Origin: Patescibacteria group bacterium
GTDB lineage: Bacteria > Patescibacteriota > Gracilibacteria > UM-FILTER-43-11
Assembly: GCA_029260985.1 (NCBI GenBank)
Contig: JAJDCE010000047.1
Coordinates: 1-5,255 of the forward strand
Length of the DNA stretch: 5,255 nucleotides
Direction of reading: 5' to 3'
Numbering within the stretch: position 1 is the first letter of the stretch; every line of letters begins with the position of its first letter. Under the pieces are notes generated by a model. That model ran no database searches. It was given only the letters and a program-made list of their open reading frames with translations, and was not told the origin of the DNA. The position numbers and the translations under genes are program-made. Below, one piece after another: positions 4,359 through 5,255 of the stretch.

Positions 4359-5255
4359 ATGAGCAACAAGAGGTCTAAAAAATCATGGTATGAGACATGG
4401 TGGGGAATATTAATAATGATATTTCTATTCATTAATATATTCCCATACCTATCAAAACTAACTCAATTCCAAAATCAAAATGAGGAAATTGCTTTAAAAA
4501 CCACAGAGAATAATGATGTCTATCAATCGAATGATACTGCTCATACACCCCAAGTCATTGATGGTTTTTCTATATTTTCTTCTGATATCTTTGGATTCTC
4601 TGTTCTTGTGCCTAGTCAACCAAAGGAAAACATTGTAGACATTTCAGATATAACTATACATAATTTTCAAACAGAACGAGTGGTAAATGAAATGAATCCA
4701 ATGATATATTCTGTTAATTTTACTGTAAATAATAATGGGAAAATATTGAGCGACGATTCAATATCAGCTTTTTTAGATAATTATCTATCTGGCAGATTAT
4801 CAATCGCGACCAATGCCAAAATTATAGAAGAAAAAGACGCAATATTTAAAGGATTTCGCGCAAAAGAATACAAATATTTAGACACACTTGGTTCAATTGA
4901 GATAGAGCATAGAGGTATAATTTTTATTATAGATGGTGATTCAATAGACATAGCTGTTGCTTTCCCAAGCTCTTTAAAAGAGGAATTGGTTAAGTATGAT
5001 GAATTCAAAAAATCTTTCAATCTAATGGCAATAAATCTACCATCAGAAGAAAAATATTTAATCGATGGAGCAATAAAGTTTAAAGTGCCACAAGATTGGA
5101 AAAAATCAGATTCAAAATCGAAAGGCGGAATTGCAGAATATGCCTCAGAAGCAGGTCATTCTATCGCATTGCGCGAACAAACATTTTCATGCAACGAAAT
5201 AGCGAAACAGATGGGGCTGAGCAATATTGATGGAGACGGATATATATATTATACA
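4359..5255 (+). CDS. Membrane-anchored protein with tandem PsbP/DcrB-like domains, 3' end outside window
   Basis: The frame is open from ATG 4359 to the last base (299 codons, no stop), so the gene continues to the right. The start MSNKRSKKSWYETWWG is basic and is followed by one hydrophobic helix (about 15-31), giving an N-in anchor with the rest outside the membrane. A Thr/Asn-rich linker follows (about 35-65). Residues 72-222 resemble a PsbP/DcrB/Mog1-like fold: FGFSVLVPSQP (78-88), the strand MIYSVNFTV, a helix DDSISAFLDNYLSG, the strand pair around GFRAKEYKYL and a closing FKKSFNLM (216-223). From 235 a second unit appears to begin, IDGAIKFKVPQDWKKS, with the hydrophobic-x-VP-x-x-W signature of the same fold, and it is cut by the window end. 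Such domains are non-enzymatic and often found on surface lipoproteins or anchored proteins. This is cassette 3's only visible gene, behind leader copy B. The fold assignment is from pattern and is moderate; the role is unknown. Confidence 0.75.
   Translation, partial: MSNKRSKKSWYETWWGILIMIFLFINIFPYLSKLTQFQNQNEEIALKTTENNDVYQSNDTAHTPQVIDGFSIFSSDIFGFSVLVPSQPKENIVDISDITIHNFQTERVVNEMNPMIYSVNFTVNNNGKILSDDSISAFLDNYLSGRLSIATNAKIIEEKDAIFKGFRAKEYKYLDTLGSIEIEHRGIIFIIDGDSIDIAVAFPSSLKEELVKYDEFKKSFNLMAINLPSEEKYLIDGAIKFKVPQDWKKSDSKSKGGIAEYASEAGHSIALREQTFSCNEIAKQMGLSNIDGDGYIYYT

Larger units (their letters stand above)
813..5255 (+). mobile_element. Gene-cassette array with three attC-like sites, integrase not in window
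   Basis: Three co-oriented attC-like palindromes (813-931, 3005-3145, 4137-4260) separate gene-containing segments of about 2.2 kb, 1.1 kb and more than 1.0 kb. By the integron rule of exchange just after the G of the GTT box, cassette boundaries would be 926-3139, 3140-4254 and 4255 onward. Each closed cassette has its gene or genes in the same direction, with the site at the 3' end, as in integrons. No tyrosine integrase, attI or transposase is encoded here, so this could be an array interior or an integrase-less attC cluster. The shared leader and inverted terminal motifs are unusual for integron cassettes and leave room for a different cassette mechanism. Confidence 0.6.

Noticed and set aside
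4781..5020. 79-codon open frame on the - strand
   Set aside because: Antisense shadow of the membrane-anchored protein, whose + strand frame is open for 299 codons with a membrane helix and fold signatures.
2..5255. Alternative genetic code with TGA as glycine
   Set aside because: All genes read through in the standard code with TAA or TAG stops and no in-frame TGA, so there is no positive sign of recoding; the sample is too small to exclude it.

Overview
The window is an AT-rich stretch of bacterial DNA that reads as part of a gene-cassette array. All supported genes lie on the + strand. The host cannot be fixed from 5 kb. The TrmB-type regulator at the left edge, the 'KKSWYETWWG' N-terminus of the last protein, and the lack of clear Shine-Dalgarno sequences suggest a candidate-phyla (Patescibacteria-like) bacterium. 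A Bacteroidota host is a reasonable alternative. This is an impression from sequence style, not a search result.

Layout. (1) 2-640: 3' part of a TrmB-family regulator with a PLD-like sensor domain. (2) 641-812: non-coding, with a nested inverted repeat that resembles the inside of a recombination-site hairpin. (3) 813-931, 3005-3145 and 4137-4260: three long imperfect palindromes of 119, 141 and 124 nt. All face the same way and share one architecture: an outer box ending in AAC, immediately a 9-13 bp stem, a branched interior, the returning stem, a 3-nt bulge (AAC, AAC, TAC), and an outer box GTTGTRS. This is how integron attC sites are built, although the right box departs from the canonical GTTRRRY at one position. 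(4) Between and after them lie three cassettes. Cassette 1 carries one 611-aa protein of unknown family. Cassette 2 carries an overlapping two-gene operon, a 163-aa possible degenerate nucleotidyltransferase-fold protein followed by a 133-aa HEPN-like protein. Cassette 3 runs off the window with a membrane-anchored protein containing two probable PsbP/DcrB-like domains.

Two features are not usual for integron cassettes. Cassettes 1 and 3 begin with nearly the same ~75-nt leader, which may carry an extended -10 promoter. The end of cassette 1 carries an inverted copy of that leader, so the cassette is bounded by imperfect inverted repeats; a fragment of the same end motif also follows the TrmB gene. 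No integrase or transposase is visible, so the array is either the interior of an integron, a cluster of attC sites lacking an integrase, or a look-alike cassette system.

The HEPN pair has its own promoter overlapped by a symmetrical dyad, as expected for an autoregulated toxin-antitoxin or defence module kept in a cassette array.
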